A stretch of DNA of 64,000 nucleotides, from NCBI GenBank assembly GCA_009377865.1, contig WHTH01000011.1:1-64000 (forward strand), read 5' to 3'. The translations under genes and the position numbers were made by a program. A model generated the notes under the pieces. That model was not told the origin of the DNA. It saw only the letters and a program-made list of their open reading frames with translations, and ran no database searches. The DNA is from Pseudonocardiaceae bacterium (GTDB lineage: Bacteria; Actinomycetota; Actinomycetes; Mycobacteriales; Pseudonocardiaceae). Shown here piece after piece: positions 19,335-29,558 of the stretch; the stretch's first letter is position 1; each line of letters opens with the position of its first letter.

Positions 19335-20452
19335 CAGCGAGCGCTTTCCGAGATCAGCGAGCAGAACCGGTCGAACAGCGGCGCGGCGTCGTGCGGGCCC
19401 GCCGCTGCCTCGGGGTGGTACTGCACCGAGAAGGCAGGCGCGTCGAGGCAGGTCAGACCCTCGACGGTGCCGTCGTTGGGGCAGGAGTGGCTCACCACCG
19501 CCGGCCCGAAGTCGGTGTCGAAGCGCTCCCCCGACTCGCCCTCGACGGCGAAACCGTGGTTCTGCGAGGTGATAGCCACCCGCCCGGTGTCGTGCTCGAC
19601 GACCGGGATGTTGAGCCCGCGGTGCCCGTAGCGCATCTTGTAGGTGCCGCGGCCCAGCGCCCGGCCGAGAACCTGGTTGCCGAAGCAGATCCCGAACAAT
19701 GGCAGCCGGTGCCCGAGCACCTCCCGGGTCAGCGCGACCGCGTGACCAGCGGTGGCGGGGTCGCCGGGCCCGTTGGACAGGAAAACACCATCGGGCTCGA
19801 CGGCCAGTAGCTCGTCGAGGCCTGCGGTGGCGGGCAGCACGTGGGTCTCGATGCCGCGTGCGGCGAGCATCCTCGGGGTGTTCGACTTGATGCCGAGATC
19901 CAGCGCCGCCACCCGGAACCGGGCGGGGCCCTCGGCAGCCACCACGTACGACTCGGCGGTCGTGACCCCGCCGACCAGGTCCGCTCCCGCCATCGGCGGG
20001 CTGTCGAGCACCCGCCGCAGCAGCACGCCCGGCTCGTCGAGCGCGTCGCCCGAGAACACCCCCGCCCGCATCGAGCCGTGCTCGCGCAGCCTGCGGGTCA
20101 GCGCCCGGGTGTCGAGCCCCGAAACGCCCACGATCCCCTGGCGGGCCAGCTCGTCGTCCAACGGCCGGGTGCTGCGCCAGTTCGACGGGATGCGGGCGGG
20201 GTCGCGCACGACGTAACCGGCCACCCAGATCTGCCGCGACTCGTCGTCGTCGTCGTTCCAGCCGGTGTTGCCGATGTGCGGGGCGGTCGCCACCACGATC
20301 TGGCGGTGGTAGGAGGGGTCGGTCAGCGTCTCCTGATAGCCGGTCATGCCGGTGGTGAACACCGCCTCGCCGAGCGTCTCGCCCGACGCCCCGTAGGCGT
20401 CGCCCAGCAGGTTGGTGCCATCCTCGAGCACCAGCAGCGCCGGTGTGCTCAT
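19334..20452 (-). CDS. carA: Carbamoyl-phosphate synthase small subunit (glutamine amidotransferase)
   Basis: Hydrolyses glutamine and channels ammonia to CarB. The N-terminal CPSase domain ([32 protein letters not shown]) precedes a class I amidotransferase domain with catalytic cysteine in [12 protein letters not shown] and the His and Glu in [12 protein letters not shown]. The usual GHQ after the nucleophile is GNQ here, a mild change outside the triad. The ATG at 20452 gives 372 residues. Other starts lie up to 17 codons upstream, and a GGTGAAG lies just before 20452. The gene follows pyrC after 28 nt. Confidence 0.95.
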   Translation of the reverse strand: MSTPALLVLEDGTNLLGDAYGASGETLGEAVFTTGMTGYQETLTDPSYHRQIVVATAPHIGNTGWNDDDDESRQIWVAGYVVRDPARIPSNWRSTRPLDDELARQGIVGVSGLDTRALTRRLREHGSMRAGVFSGDALDEPGVLLRRVLDSPPMAGADLVGGVTTAESYVVAAEGPARFRVAALDLGIKSNTPRMLAARGIETHVLPATAGLDELLAVEPDGVFLSNGPGDPATAGHAVALTREVLGHRLPLFGICFGNQVLGRALGRGTYKMRYGHRGLNIPVVEHDTGRVAITSQNHGFAVEGESGERFDTDFGPAVVSHSCPNDGTVEGLTCLDAPAFSVQYHPEAAAGPHDAAPLFDRFCSLISESAR

Positions 20453-20480
20453 CGCAGGCTTCACCATCTCGATCTTCGGC

Positions 20481-21833
20481 TCATCGACGCACCTTCCCGT
20501 CATCGGCGGTGACCCGCCCGCGCAGCAGCGTGGTGACCACCCGCGCAGGCAGTGTCATCCCCTCGAACGGCGTGTTCGAGGCGAGGCTGGCCAGCTGCGC
20601 GCCCCGGACGGTCCACGTCGCGTCCGGATCCACCAGCACCAGTGTGGCCGGTTCCCCGGTCGCGAGTGGGCGGCCTTGCGTGGCGATGCCGCCCACGGCG
20701 GCCGGCCGCTCGCTCATCACACGGGCCACCCCGCGCCAGTCGAGCAGTCCCGGGCGCACCATCGTCTCGACCACGACCGACAGCGCGGTCTGCAGCCCGA
20801 GCATCCCCGGACTGGCGGCTTCCCACTCGCAGTCCTTGTCCTGCGGTGCGTGCGGGGCGTGGTCGGTGGCCACGCAGTCGATCACGCCCTCGGCCAGCGC
20901 GGCCCGCAGCGCCGCCGAGTCGTCGCGGGTGCGAAGCGGCGGGTTCACCTTGTTGACCGGGTCGTAGCCGGCGAGCCGCTCGTCGGACAGCAGCAGGTGA
21001 TGTGGCGTGACCTCGGCGGTCGTCCGGCCGCGTGCCCATCGCAGCACGTCGACGGTGCCCGCGCTCGAGACATGGCAGACATGCAGCCGGGCGCCTGCCG
21101 CGGCGGCCAGCATGCAGTCCCGGGCGACGATCGACTCCTCCGCCGTCGCGGGCCATCCCGCGAGCCCGAGCCGGGCTGCGATCTCGCCCTCATGCGCCTG
21201 CGCGCCGACGGTGAGTCGCGGCTCCTGAGCGTGTTGCGCGATCACGGCGCCGAGCGAGGTGGAGTACTCGAGGGCGCGGCGCATGAGCAGCGGGTCGTGC
21301 ACGCAGACGCCGTCGTCGGAGAACACGCGCACCCCGGCCGCGGAACCGGCCATCGCGCCCAGCTCGGCCAGTTGCTCACCGCCGAGGCCGACGGTGACGG
21401 CGCCGACCGGCGCGACGTCGACCAGTCCGATCTGCTGGCCGCGTCGCCAGACGTGCTCGACGGCCATCGCGGTGTCGGCCACCGGTTCCGTGTTGGCCAT
21501 CGCGAACACCGCCGTGTAGCCACCCAGCGCGGCCGCGGCAGAGCCGGTCGCGATCGTCTCGGCATCCTCGCGGCCGGGCTCGCGCAGGTGGGTGTGCAGG
21601 TCGACGAATCCGGGTAGCGCGACCAGGCCGCCGCAGTCACGGACCTCCGCGCCGGTCGCATCCAGGCCCGGGCCCGCCTCGGCGATCACCCCGTCGCGAA
21701 GCATCAGGTCGATGGGATCCCCCTCGCCGTAGGGCCGGACCCCGCGCAGCAGCAGCGGTGGCGGCCCATGTCCGATGATTCGCTCGCTGCGCTCGCTGCT
21801 GTGTCCGATGGTTCGCTCGCTGCACTCGCTCAC
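20481..21833 (-). CDS. pyrC: Dihydroorotase (type I)
   Basis: Cyclises carbamoyl aspartate to dihydroorotate. Zinc-binding residues are visible in [15 protein letters not shown], in [10 protein letters not shown] and in [12 protein letters not shown]. The catalytic aspartate is in [15 protein letters not shown]. Length (450) is slightly above normal. The extra length is at the N-terminus, where a duplicated 30-bp unit encodes two copies of the pattern SER(S)ER-IGH. The GTG at 21833 overlaps the pyrB stop by 4 nt (GTGA), supporting this start, although the conserved domain begins only at about residue 26 ([11 protein letters not shown]). Confidence 0.94.
   Translation of the reverse strand: MSECSERTIGHSSERSERIIGHGPPPLLLRGVRPYGEGDPIDLMLRDGVIAEAGPGLDATGAEVRDCGGLVALPGFVDLHTHLREPGREDAETIATGSAAAALGGYTAVFAMANTEPVADTAMAVEHVWRRGQQIGLVDVAPVGAVTVGLGGEQLAELGAMAGSAAGVRVFSDDGVCVHDPLLMRRALEYSTSLGAVIAQHAQEPRLTVGAQAHEGEIAARLGLAGWPATAEESIVARDCMLAAAAGARLHVCHVSSAGTVDVLRWARGRTTAEVTPHHLLLSDERLAGYDPVNKVNPPLRTRDDSAALRAALAEGVIDCVATDHAPHAPQDKDCEWEAASPGMLGLQTALSVVVETMVRPGLLDWRGVARVMSERPAAVGGIATQGRPLATGEPATLVLVDPDATWTVRGAQLASLASNTPFEGMTLPARVVTTLLRGRVTADDGKVRR
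21768..21830 (-). repeat. Duplicated 30-bp GAGCGCAGCGAGCGA-type repeat inside the pyrC start
   Basis: Two 30-bp units (21801-21830 and 21768-21797) separated by 3 bp differ at only three positions. Each contains GCGAGCGAAYCATCGGACA preceded by an AGCGAGYGC stretch. They encode the first ~22 residues of PyrC. Short GAGCGNAGCGAGCGA elements are, from memory, common dispersed repeats in Mycobacteriales and Pseudonocardiales genomes; whether this one is dispersed here cannot be tested from a single window. Confidence 0.75.
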
Positions 21834-22753
21834 GTGCCGGCCTCCTGGCTGGCGAGCAGGTGGTAGAGCACGGCCATCCGGATGTGCACCCCGTTGCTCA
21901 CCTGGCCGGTGATGACAGCGCGCGGCGAGTCCGCCACCGCCGCTGAGATCTCCATCCCCCGCAGCATCGGACCCGGGTGCAGCACTACCGCGTGCTGCGG
22001 CAGCCGCGCCGCCCTCGCCTCGGAGAGCCCGTACCAGGTCGCGTACTCCCGTGCCGAGGGAAAGAAGCCACCGTGCATCCGCTCGGCCTGCACCCGCAGC
22101 ATCATCACCGCGTCGGACTGCGGCAGCGCCGCGTCGAGGTCATGACCGGTGGTCACCGGCCAGCCGCTGACACCGGCGGGGAGCAGAGTGGGCGGGGCAA
22201 CGAGGTGCAGCTGCGCACCGAGCATGCTCAGCAGTGCCACGTTGGAGCGCGCGACCCGGCTATGCAGCACGTCGCCGACGATCGTGATCCGCCGCCCGTC
22301 CAGGGTGCCGAGGTGCTCGCGCAGCGTGGCCGCGTCGAGCAGCGCCTGGGTGGGGTGTTCGTGCATCCCGTCCCCGGCATTGATGACATGCGCGGGCGTC
22401 CACTCGGACATGCGATGCGCCGCGCCGGCAGACGGGTGCCGGAGGATCACGCAGTCCGCACCCATCGCGGACAGCGTGAGCGCGGTGTCGCGCAGTGACT
22501 CGCCCTTCGACACCGATGAGCTGCCGGCCGAGACATTGACGACGTCGGCGCTCATCTGCTTTCCGGCGATTTCGAAGGAGGCGCGGGTACGGGTGGAGCT
22601 CTCGTAGAACAGCGTGACAACGGTCCGGCCCCGAAGCGTCGGCAGCTTGCGCACCTCCCGCCCGAGCAGCGCCTCCTTGAGCCGGTCAGCGGTATCGAGC
22701 AGCGAGGTCGCGGTGGCGGCGTCGAGGTCGGCCGCCGACAGCAGGTGACGCAT
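21830..22753 (-). CDS. pyrB: Aspartate carbamoyltransferase catalytic subunit
   Basis: Condenses carbamoyl phosphate and aspartate. The carbamoyl phosphate site [13 protein letters not shown], the lid-loop region [12 protein letters not shown], the HPTQALLDA segment and the C-terminal [12 protein letters not shown] with aspartate-binding residues are all intact in 307 residues. The ATG at 22753 overlaps the pyrR stop by 1 nt (TGATG); a GTG one codon upstream is the alternative. No pyrI-type regulatory subunit is present, as usual for actinobacteria. Confidence 0.96.
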   Translation of the reverse strand: MRHLLSAADLDAATATSLLDTADRLKEALLGREVRKLPTLRGRTVVTLFYESSTRTRASFEIAGKQMSADVVNVSAGSSSVSKGESLRDTALTLSAMGADCVILRHPSAGAAHRMSEWTPAHVINAGDGMHEHPTQALLDAATLREHLGTLDGRRITIVGDVLHSRVARSNVALLSMLGAQLHLVAPPTLLPAGVSGWPVTTGHDLDAALPQSDAVMMLRVQAERMHGGFFPSAREYATWYGLSEARAARLPQHAVVLHPGPMLRGMEISAAVADSPRAVITGQVSNGVHIRMAVLYHLLASQEAGT

Positions 22754-23325
22754 CACTGCGCCCTCCGGCGGATCATCACGGCATCCCTGTCGTCGGTCTC
22801 CTCGAGCAGCACCGCGATCTCCTCCTCGCGCGAGGTCGGCAGGTTCTTGCCCACGTAGTCGGCGCGGATCGGCAGCTCACGGTGGCCGCGGTCGACGAGT
22901 ACCGCGAGCTGTACGGCGCGGGGTCTGCCGTGGTCGCGCAGCGCGTCGAGCGCCGCCCGCACGGTGCGGCCGGAGAAGAGCACGTCGTCGACGAGCACGA
23001 CCAGAGCGTCGTCGACACCGCCCTCGGGCAGCGTGGTGGGCTCCAGCGGGCGGGTGGGACGGCGACGCAGGTCGTCGCGGTAGAGCGTGATGTCGAGGAT
23101 GCCCGCGGTGGCAATGATGTCGGTGGCACCGCTGAACTCGCCGATGCGGGTGGCGAGCCGGTGGGCGAGCGGGACACCGCGCGACGGGATGCCCAGCAGC
23201 ACGGCCCGGGCGGGGGCCGTGCCCTCGATGATCTCGTGGGCCATGCGGGCGACGGTGCGCGCGACGTCAGCGGCAGACAGCAGCTCCCGCTGCCCCGCCG
23301 CTTCCGTCCCGGTGCGGGACGTCAC
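22753..23325 (-). CDS. pyrR: Pyrimidine operon regulator PyrR / uracil phosphoribosyltransferase family
   Basis: UMP-responsive RNA-binding regulator of the pyr operon with a phosphoribosyltransferase fold. The PRPP motif is [21 protein letters not shown]-like, and [14 protein letters not shown] and the basic face [13 protein letters not shown] that contacts RNA are present. The GTG at 23325 is preceded by AAGGAGG at about 6 nt spacing, deciding the start against a longer frame and giving 190 residues. It is the first gene of pyrR-pyrB-pyrC-carA-carB-pyrF, and its own leader contains a candidate PyrR-binding hairpin. Confidence 0.95.
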   Translation of the reverse strand: MTSRTGTEAAGQRELLSAADVARTVARMAHEIIEGTAPARAVLLGIPSRGVPLAHRLATRIGEFSGATDIIATAGILDITLYRDDLRRRPTRPLEPTTLPEGGVDDALVVLVDDVLFSGRTVRAALDALRDHGRPRAVQLAVLVDRGHRELPIRADYVGKNLPTSREEEIAVLLEETDDRDAVMIRRRAQ

Positions 23326-23338
23326 GGCAGACCTCCTT

Positions 23339-23357
23339 CCCCGCCTCACCGGACGGG
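23339..23357 (-). promoter_or_regulatory. Candidate PyrR-binding hairpin in the pyr operon leader
   Basis: On the mRNA strand a CCCG/CGGG stem closes the loop UCCGGUGAGG. The loop region matches 12 of 14 positions of the PyrR consensus ARUCCNGNGAGGYU, including the CNGNGA hexaloop. It ends only a few bases before the AAGGAGG of pyrR, a position suited to blocking ribosome access, as reported for mycobacterial PyrR. A GC-rich hairpin with stem CCCGGGC and GCCCGGG (23376-23393) lies further upstream. A possible -10 (TATGCT on the minus strand, 23490-23495) would give a leader of roughly 160 nt. Confidence 0.7.
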
Positions 23358-23529
23358 CCTTAAAGGACGTCAGGTCCCGGGCGGCTGCCCGGGCCGGTGG
23401 CTGAGCGTATCAGGCAGACCACGCGTTACCCGTTACCGCCACTCCGTTGCCCCGTACGGGTGGTGTAGGCACGCTCGCCTACCCCACGTAGCATAAGGTG
23501 CTTGACCTGGGGGCGTTACAGAGCGGAGC

Positions 23530-23544
23530 ATTACTCTGCGTATC
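23530..23544 (+). promoter_or_regulatory. Candidate BldD-binding site upstream of bldD
   Basis: The 15-mer ATTACTCTGCGTATC matches the BldD operator pattern nTnACnC(A/T)GnGTnAn at all but one fixed position. It lies about 75 bp upstream of the bldD start, in the bldD-pyrR intergenic region. BldD is known to repress its own gene in Streptomyces, so an autoregulatory site here is expected. A TTGACC hexamer at 23502-23507 may be a -35, but no well-spaced -10 is evident. Confidence 0.45.
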
Positions 23545-23619
23545 AAACCGATCCTCCCGCGGCGCACAACGGCTTCGCTGGGTACCAGCCGCCGGGTCTG
23601 ATGAACGGAGATGCGCCAG

Positions 23620-24108
23620 ATGGGCGACTACGCCAAGGCACTCGGGTCGAAGTTGCGGGGTATCCGCCAGCAACAGGGCCTGTCCCTGCACGGGGTCGAG
23701 CAGAAGTCCGGCGGCCGCTGGAAGGCCGTCGTCGTCGGCTCCTACGAGCGCGGTGACCGCGCCGTCACGGTGCAGAAACTCGCAGAGCTCGCCGACTTCT
23801 ACGGCGTGCCGGTCGCCGAGCTGCTGCCCGAAGGCCGGATCCCCGCGGGTGGTGAGCCTGCCACCAAGATCGTCATCAACCTGGAGCGGCTGCAGCAGCT
23901 GCCGGTCGACAAGGTGGGTCCGCTCGCCCGCTATGCAGCCACAATCCAGAGCCAGCGCGGCGACTACAACGGCAAGGTGCTGTCCATCCGCACCGAGGAC
24001 CTGCGGTCGCTGGCGATCATCTACGACATGGCCCCCGGTGAGCTCACCGAGCAGCTGATCGACTGGGGCGTGCTACCGCCGGAAGCCCGGCCCGCCAAGG
24101 AGGAGTAG
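23620..24108 (+). CDS. bldD: Developmental transcriptional regulator BldD (c-di-GMP-responsive)
   Basis: XRE-type helix-turn-helix repressor that, when bridged by tetrameric cyclic di-GMP, silences sporulation genes in Streptomyces. The DNA-binding domain (about 5-75) includes LSLHGVEQKSGGRWKAVVVG and SYERGDRAVTVQKLAELAD. The C-terminal domain keeps the c-di-GMP signature RGD-x8-RTED (RQDD in Streptomyces). The ATG at 23620 is preferred because GGAG lies 9 nt before it; an ATG at 23611 sits directly on that GGAG. At 162 residues the length is typical. It is divergent from pyrR and converges on nusB with a 6-nt gap. Confidence 0.95.
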   Translation: MGDYAKALGSKLRGIRQQQGLSLHGVEQKSGGRWKAVVVGSYERGDRAVTVQKLAELADFYGVPVAELLPEGRIPAGGEPATKIVINLERLQQLPVDKVGPLARYAATIQSQRGDYNGKVLSIRTEDLRSLAIIYDMAPGELTEQLIDWGVLPPEARPAKEE

Positions 24109-24114
24109 CGCACC

Positions 24115-24519
24115 TCAGGCCGAGCGAAGTGCGGCAATGCTGCCGAGCACGCCGTTCACGAAGCGGGGCGAGTCGTCGGTGGACAGCGCCTTCGCCAGCT
24201 CGATCGCCTCGTCGATGGCCACGGCGTCGTCGATGTCGTCGGCCCAGAGCATCTCGTAGAGGCCGAGCCGCAATACCGCGCGGTCGACCACCGGCATCCG
24301 CGACAGTGTCCAGCCCTGCGCGTGCTCGCCGATCAGCTCGTCGATCCGGTCGCGGTGTGCGACCACGCCCTGCACCAACTCGACCGTGTAGTCGTTGATC
24401 GGCGGCACATCGGGCGAACCGATCCGCTCGCTGAGCAGCTCGAGCGGGTCGGTCTGGCGCAAGTCGGCCTCGAAGAGGACGTCGACGGCCCGCTTGCGGG
24501 ACTTGCTGCGAGCGCCCAC
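24115..24519 (-). CDS. nusB: Transcription antitermination factor NusB
   Basis: Binds boxA RNA with NusE (S10) for rRNA antitermination. The all-helical NusB fold is recognisable from GARSKSRKRAVDVLFEADLR, the central WTLSRMPVVDRAVLRLGLYE and the C-terminal DDSPRFVNGVLGSIA. The GTG at 24519 gives the family-typical start and begins 1 nt after the efp stop. An upstream GTG at 24579 would overlap efp by about 60 nt. The efp-nusB order is conserved in actinobacteria. It converges on bldD. Confidence 0.94.
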   Translation of the reverse strand: MGARSKSRKRAVDVLFEADLRQTDPLELLSERIGSPDVPPINDYTVELVQGVVAHRDRIDELIGEHAQGWTLSRMPVVDRAVLRLGLYEMLWADDIDDAVAIDEAIELAKALSTDDSPRFVNGVLGSIAALRSA

Positions 24520-24520
24520 C

Positions 24521-25084
24521 TCAGCTGTTGACGCGGCCGAGATAACGCCCGTCCCTGGTATCGACCTTGATCTTCTCACCGGTGGACACGAACAGCGGGA
24601 CCGCGACCTCCGCGCCCGTCTCCAGTGTCGCGGGCTTGGTCCCGCCGGTGGACCGGTCGCCCTGCACGCCGGGGTCTGTGTGGGAGATCAACAGCTCCAC
24701 CGAGGGCGGCAGCTCGACGTAGAGCGGCGTGCCCTCGTGCACCGCGACCTGCGCGGTGCTGTTCTCGAGCATGTACTTCGACGCGTCACCGACGGTCTCG
24801 GCCGGCACAACGATCTGGTCGAAGGTCCCGGGGTCCATGAAGACGTAGTCCGTGCCGTCGGAGTAGAGGTAGGTCATACCCCGCCGGTCGACGGTGGTCG
24901 TGTCGACCTTGGCGCCGGCGTTGAAGGTCTTGTCGACAACCTTGCCCGACATCACGTTCTTCAACGTGGTGCGCACGAAAGCGCCACCCTTGCCGGGCTT
25001 CACGTGCTGAAAGTTCACGACCGACCACAGCTGGCCGTCGAGGTTGAGCACGATCCCGTTCTTCAGGTCGTTGGTACTGGCCAC
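24521..25084 (-). CDS. efp: Translation elongation factor P
   Basis: Relieves ribosome stalling at polyproline. The 187-residue, three-barrel protein has N-terminal KOW-like domain sequence [17 protein letters not shown], the tip loop [12 protein letters not shown] whose lysine reaches the peptidyl-transferase centre, and a C-terminal OB domain ending [17 protein letters not shown]. No modification enzyme (EpmA or YmfI type) is nearby, consistent with actinobacterial EF-P acting unmodified. GTG start with CAGGAG upstream. It follows pepQ by 38 nt. Confidence 0.97.
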   Translation of the reverse strand: MASTNDLKNGIVLNLDGQLWSVVNFQHVKPGKGGAFVRTTLKNVMSGKVVDKTFNAGAKVDTTTVDRRGMTYLYSDGTDYVFMDPGTFDQIVVPAETVGDASKYMLENSTAQVAVHEGTPLYVELPPSVELLISHTDPGVQGDRSTGGTKPATLETGAEVAVPLFVSTGEKIKVDTRDGRYLGRVNS

Positions 25085-25122
25085 GGCAGGCTGTCACTCC
25101 TGTGGGTCTGTGTCCGGAACGT

Positions 25123-26208
25123 CTAGGCGGCCACGAGGTCCTTCGTGGTCAGGGTGAGGATCTCGGGATCGCCGTCACCGACGACGAGAGTGTCCTCGAT
25201 GCGCACGCCACCACGGTCGACCAGGTAGACACCCGGCTCCACGGTGACCGCCATCCCGGCTTCGAGTGTACCGGCGCCACGCTGCGACAACGTCGGCGCC
25301 TCGTGGATCGCCAGGCCCACCCCGTGCCCGAGGCCGTGCAGGAACTCCTCGCCGTACCCGGCATCGGCGATCACAGCGCGCGCGGCGGTGTCGACGTCGC
25401 GGACGTCGGCCCCCGGGCGCAGCGCTGCCCGGCCGGCCGCCTGCGCCGCGGCGACCAGCGCGTAGAGCTCCCGCTGCCAGCCCGCGGGCTCGCCGAGCAC
25501 CACCGTGCGGGTCATGTCGGAGTGGTAGCCATCGACCAGTGCACCGAAGTCCATCTTGACGAGGTCACCGCTGCACAGCTCGGCATCGGTGGGGCGGTGG
25601 TGAGGTACCGCAGAGTTCGATCCGGCGGCGACGATCGTCTCGAACGACGGGCCAGCGGCGCCGGCCTGCACCATCCGGCTCTCGAGGTCGAGCGCGACCT
25701 CCCGCTCGGTGCGGCCGGGGCGCAGCCCGCCGTCGGCAAGCAACCCGGCCAGCGCGGTGTCGGCGGCGGCGCAGGCGGCCCGTAGCGCGGCGATCTCATC
25801 GACGTCCTTGACCGTGCGAAGCTGCTCCACCAGCCGCGACGCGGGGTGCATCCGGTCGCGTCCGGCGATCTCGGCCAGCGCCTCGTGCACGTCGATGGTC
25901 ACCACATGGCTCTCGAAACCCAACCTGGCGATCCCGGTCTCGACGGCCTCGCCGGCCAGCCGGCGGTCGCTGCCCCGCTCGATGACGCGCCGCAGGTCGG
26001 GCAGCTGGCGCTGCGACTGCGTCTCGTACCGGCCGTCGGTGCAGAACACCGAGCCGCCGTCGCCGCCGGCGTGCACCAGCAACGCGGCATTCGAGCCGGT
26101 GAAGCCGGTGAGGTAACGGACGTTGAGCAGGTCGGTCACCAGCAGCGCATCCAGGCCGCGGGTGCGCAGCTGGTCGCGGAGCGCCTCCCGGCGCCGGGAA
26201 TGGAACAT
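25123..26208 (-). CDS. pepQ: Xaa-Pro aminopeptidase / dipeptidase (M24 family)
   Basis: Dinuclear metallopeptidase predicted to act on Xaa-Pro peptides. The creatinase-like N-terminal domain (about 1-125) precedes the pita-bread domain with all five metal ligands: Asp in KMDFGALVDG, Asp in YHSDMTRTV, His in HGLGHGVGLAIHE, Glu in VTVEPGVYL and Glu in VRIEDT. Length (361) is normal. The pepQ-efp-nusB order matches mycobacteria. It is divergent from the B-4DMT gene, with only 25 bp between the starts. Confidence 0.94.
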   Translation of the reverse strand: MFHSRRREALRDQLRTRGLDALLVTDLLNVRYLTGFTGSNAALLVHAGGDGGSVFCTDGRYETQSQRQLPDLRRVIERGSDRRLAGEAVETGIARLGFESHVVTIDVHEALAEIAGRDRMHPASRLVEQLRTVKDVDEIAALRAACAAADTALAGLLADGGLRPGRTEREVALDLESRMVQAGAAGPSFETIVAAGSNSAVPHHRPTDAELCSGDLVKMDFGALVDGYHSDMTRTVVLGEPAGWQRELYALVAAAQAAGRAALRPGADVRDVDTAARAVIADAGYGEEFLHGLGHGVGLAIHEAPTLSQRGAGTLEAGMAVTVEPGVYLVDRGGVRIEDTLVVGDGDPEILTLTTKDLVAA

Positions 26209-26233
26209 GGCTGCACGCTATACGCTGCGGGCT

Positions 26234-26665
26234 GTGGCGTTCTGGCTGGTGCGAGCGATCGGGATGACCGTTGTACACACCGCGGGTCAGATTGCCATGT
26301 CGTTCGTCCGTGCCTCGGCCCCGGAACGGGCGTCGATCGCCGAGGCGTCGGTTCTCGGCCTGCTGGTGGCCGTCGCGCTGGCCTGGGGAGCAGCCGACAG
26401 CTGGCTGCGCCACGAGCGGCCTGCCACCACCTGGCTCGTGGCCGCCCTGGTGACGGGTCCGGTCGCCGGGCTGCTCGGTGTGATCGTGCGAACCGCGTTC
26501 ATCGACGCGACCCGGATGGCTGCACTGTGGCCCGCGCTGACCGGTGGTGCCGCGTTCACCGCGCTGCTGGTGCTGATCCCGGCGGTAGCGGGCATCGGAG
26601 CGGGCCGGCTGCTGGAGCCGCCGGCCGGTCCGCGCCGCGAGAAGACGAGCCAGCCGCAAGGGTGA
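26234..26665 (+). CDS. Small four-helix membrane protein, B-4DMT transporter family
   Basis: A 143-residue integral membrane protein with four predicted helices (about residues 2-25, 33-55, 66-90 and 98-125) and a short basic C-terminal tail. It resembles actinobacterial B-4DMT family proteins such as M. tuberculosis Rv2536, which sits at the same place between pepQ and the type II dehydroquinase gene. The substrate is unknown. The GTG at 26234 starts the first hydrophobic helix (VAFWLVRAIGM); longer frames would overlap pepQ. It ends 5 nt from the converging aroQ. Confidence 0.72.
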   Translation: MAFWLVRAIGMTVVHTAGQIAMSFVRASAPERASIAEASVLGLLVAVALAWGAADSWLRHERPATTWLVAALVTGPVAGLLGVIVRTAFIDATRMAALWPALTGGAAFTALLVLIPAVAGIGAGRLLEPPAGPRREKTSQPQG

Positions 26666-26670
26666 CGGCC

Positions 26671-28802
<2,132 letters not shown>

Positions 28803-29267
28803 TCAGCGTCCGGTTCGCCCGCGCGGCGGTGGCACCTCGTGATCCGCGGGCGTGGACCACGACACGCCCGCGAAGCGGCCGAAGTCGCTGTCGTAGGTGA
28901 CGACCTCGCCGCGGTGCTCGATCGCCAGCGCAGCGAGGTGAGCATCGTTGACGAGGTTCCCGCCGCCTCCGAGTGGGGCCAGCAGCCCGCAGAGCACGTC
29001 GAGATGCCGGGCGGTGGGTTCCAGCAGGACGCTCGTCGGCTGCGACAGCCAGGCCCGTGCCCGCTCGGCTGCCTGCTCCACCGTGAGGGGGGACGGAAAC
29101 AGGCCGATCTTGGTGGACAGCCGCAGGAAGGCCAGCAGGCTGACCCAGCTGAACCCGACGGTGGTGCGCCCGTTGAGCGCGCCGTCGAGCCATGTGACGG
29201 CTTCGTCGTGACGCTGCGCAGACTCGTTCACCGCGTAGAGCAACACGTTTGCATCAACGATCTTCAC
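28803..29267 (-). CDS. vapC: VapC-type PIN-domain ribonuclease toxin
   Basis: Toxin half of a type II module; PIN domains are magnesium-dependent RNases. The 154-residue protein starts KIVDANVLLYAVNES with the first catalytic Asp. The central WVSLLAFLRLST is typical of the subgroup lacking a Glu at that point. NLVNDAHLAALAIEH and TYDSDFGRF supply the later acidic residues. The GTG start overlaps the vapB stop by 4 nt (GTGA). The module sits between aroC and aroK. Confidence 0.92.
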   Translation of the reverse strand: MKIVDANVLLYAVNESAQRHDEAVTWLDGALNGRTTVGFSWVSLLAFLRLSTKIGLFPSPLTVEQAAERARAWLSQPTSVLLEPTARHLDVLCGLLAPLGGGGNLVNDAHLAALAIEHRGEVVTYDSDFGRFAGVSWSTPADHEVPPPRGRTGR

Positions 29268-29515
29268 TTGCCGACTCGGATCTTGCGCACCAGTTCCTCG
29301 TCCTCGAGTTCGGCAGCAACCTGCAGCGCGCGGTCGAGGTTGACCGCTGGTACTCCCAGCGGTGCGGTGACCGTCCGGAACGGCGCTTCGCCATGCACGT
29401 CGGCGCCGGCCCGGATCGTGTCGTTGAGCGCCTGCTTGAAGGAAATGCCACGCTCCCGCATCCGTCGCCTGATCAGCGCGGCGGTGTCGGGATCGAGCGT
29501 GACGGTGGTACGCAC
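29264..29515 (-). CDS. vapB: VapB-type ribbon-helix-helix antitoxin
   Basis: Antitoxin of 83 residues. The N-terminal RTTVTLDPDTAALIRRRM is a classic ribbon-helix-helix DNA-binding domain, and the C-terminal ~35 residues should wrap the toxin. The GTG start lies only 7 nt after the -10-like TATGAT on the minus strand, which suggests a leaderless transcript, common in actinobacteria. It is coupled to vapC by a 4-nt overlap. Confidence 0.9.
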   Translation of the reverse strand: MRTTVTLDPDTAALIRRRMRERGISFKQALNDTIRAGADVHGEAPFRTVTAPLGVPAVNLDRALQVAAELEDEELVRKIRVGK

Positions 29516-29555
29516 CGGGACATCATAGCATCATTCGTGTTGATGCAGTGATGCA
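29516..29555 (-). promoter_or_regulatory. vapBC promoter and repeat-containing operator
   Basis: On the minus strand TATGAT ends 7 nt before the vapB GTG, so transcription probably starts at the start codon. Just upstream are GCATCA (29528-29533) and its inverted copy TGATGC (29541-29546), then another direct TGATGCA (29549-29555). This is a set of half-sites suited to ribbon-helix-helix autoregulation. The -35 is weak. Confidence 0.55.
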
Positions 29556-29558
29556 CGA

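Noticed and set aside
17262-19631. 789-codon open frame on the plus strand opposite carB and carA
   Set aside because: Antisense shadow produced by high GC at third positions; the opposite strand encodes a complete CarB with all motifs, and the antisense product is low-complexity Arg/Gly/Val-rich.
19334-20452. Inactive amidotransferase in CarA because GHQ is GNQ
   Set aside because: The nucleophilic Cys, the His and the Glu of the triad are present, and the altered residue lies outside it.
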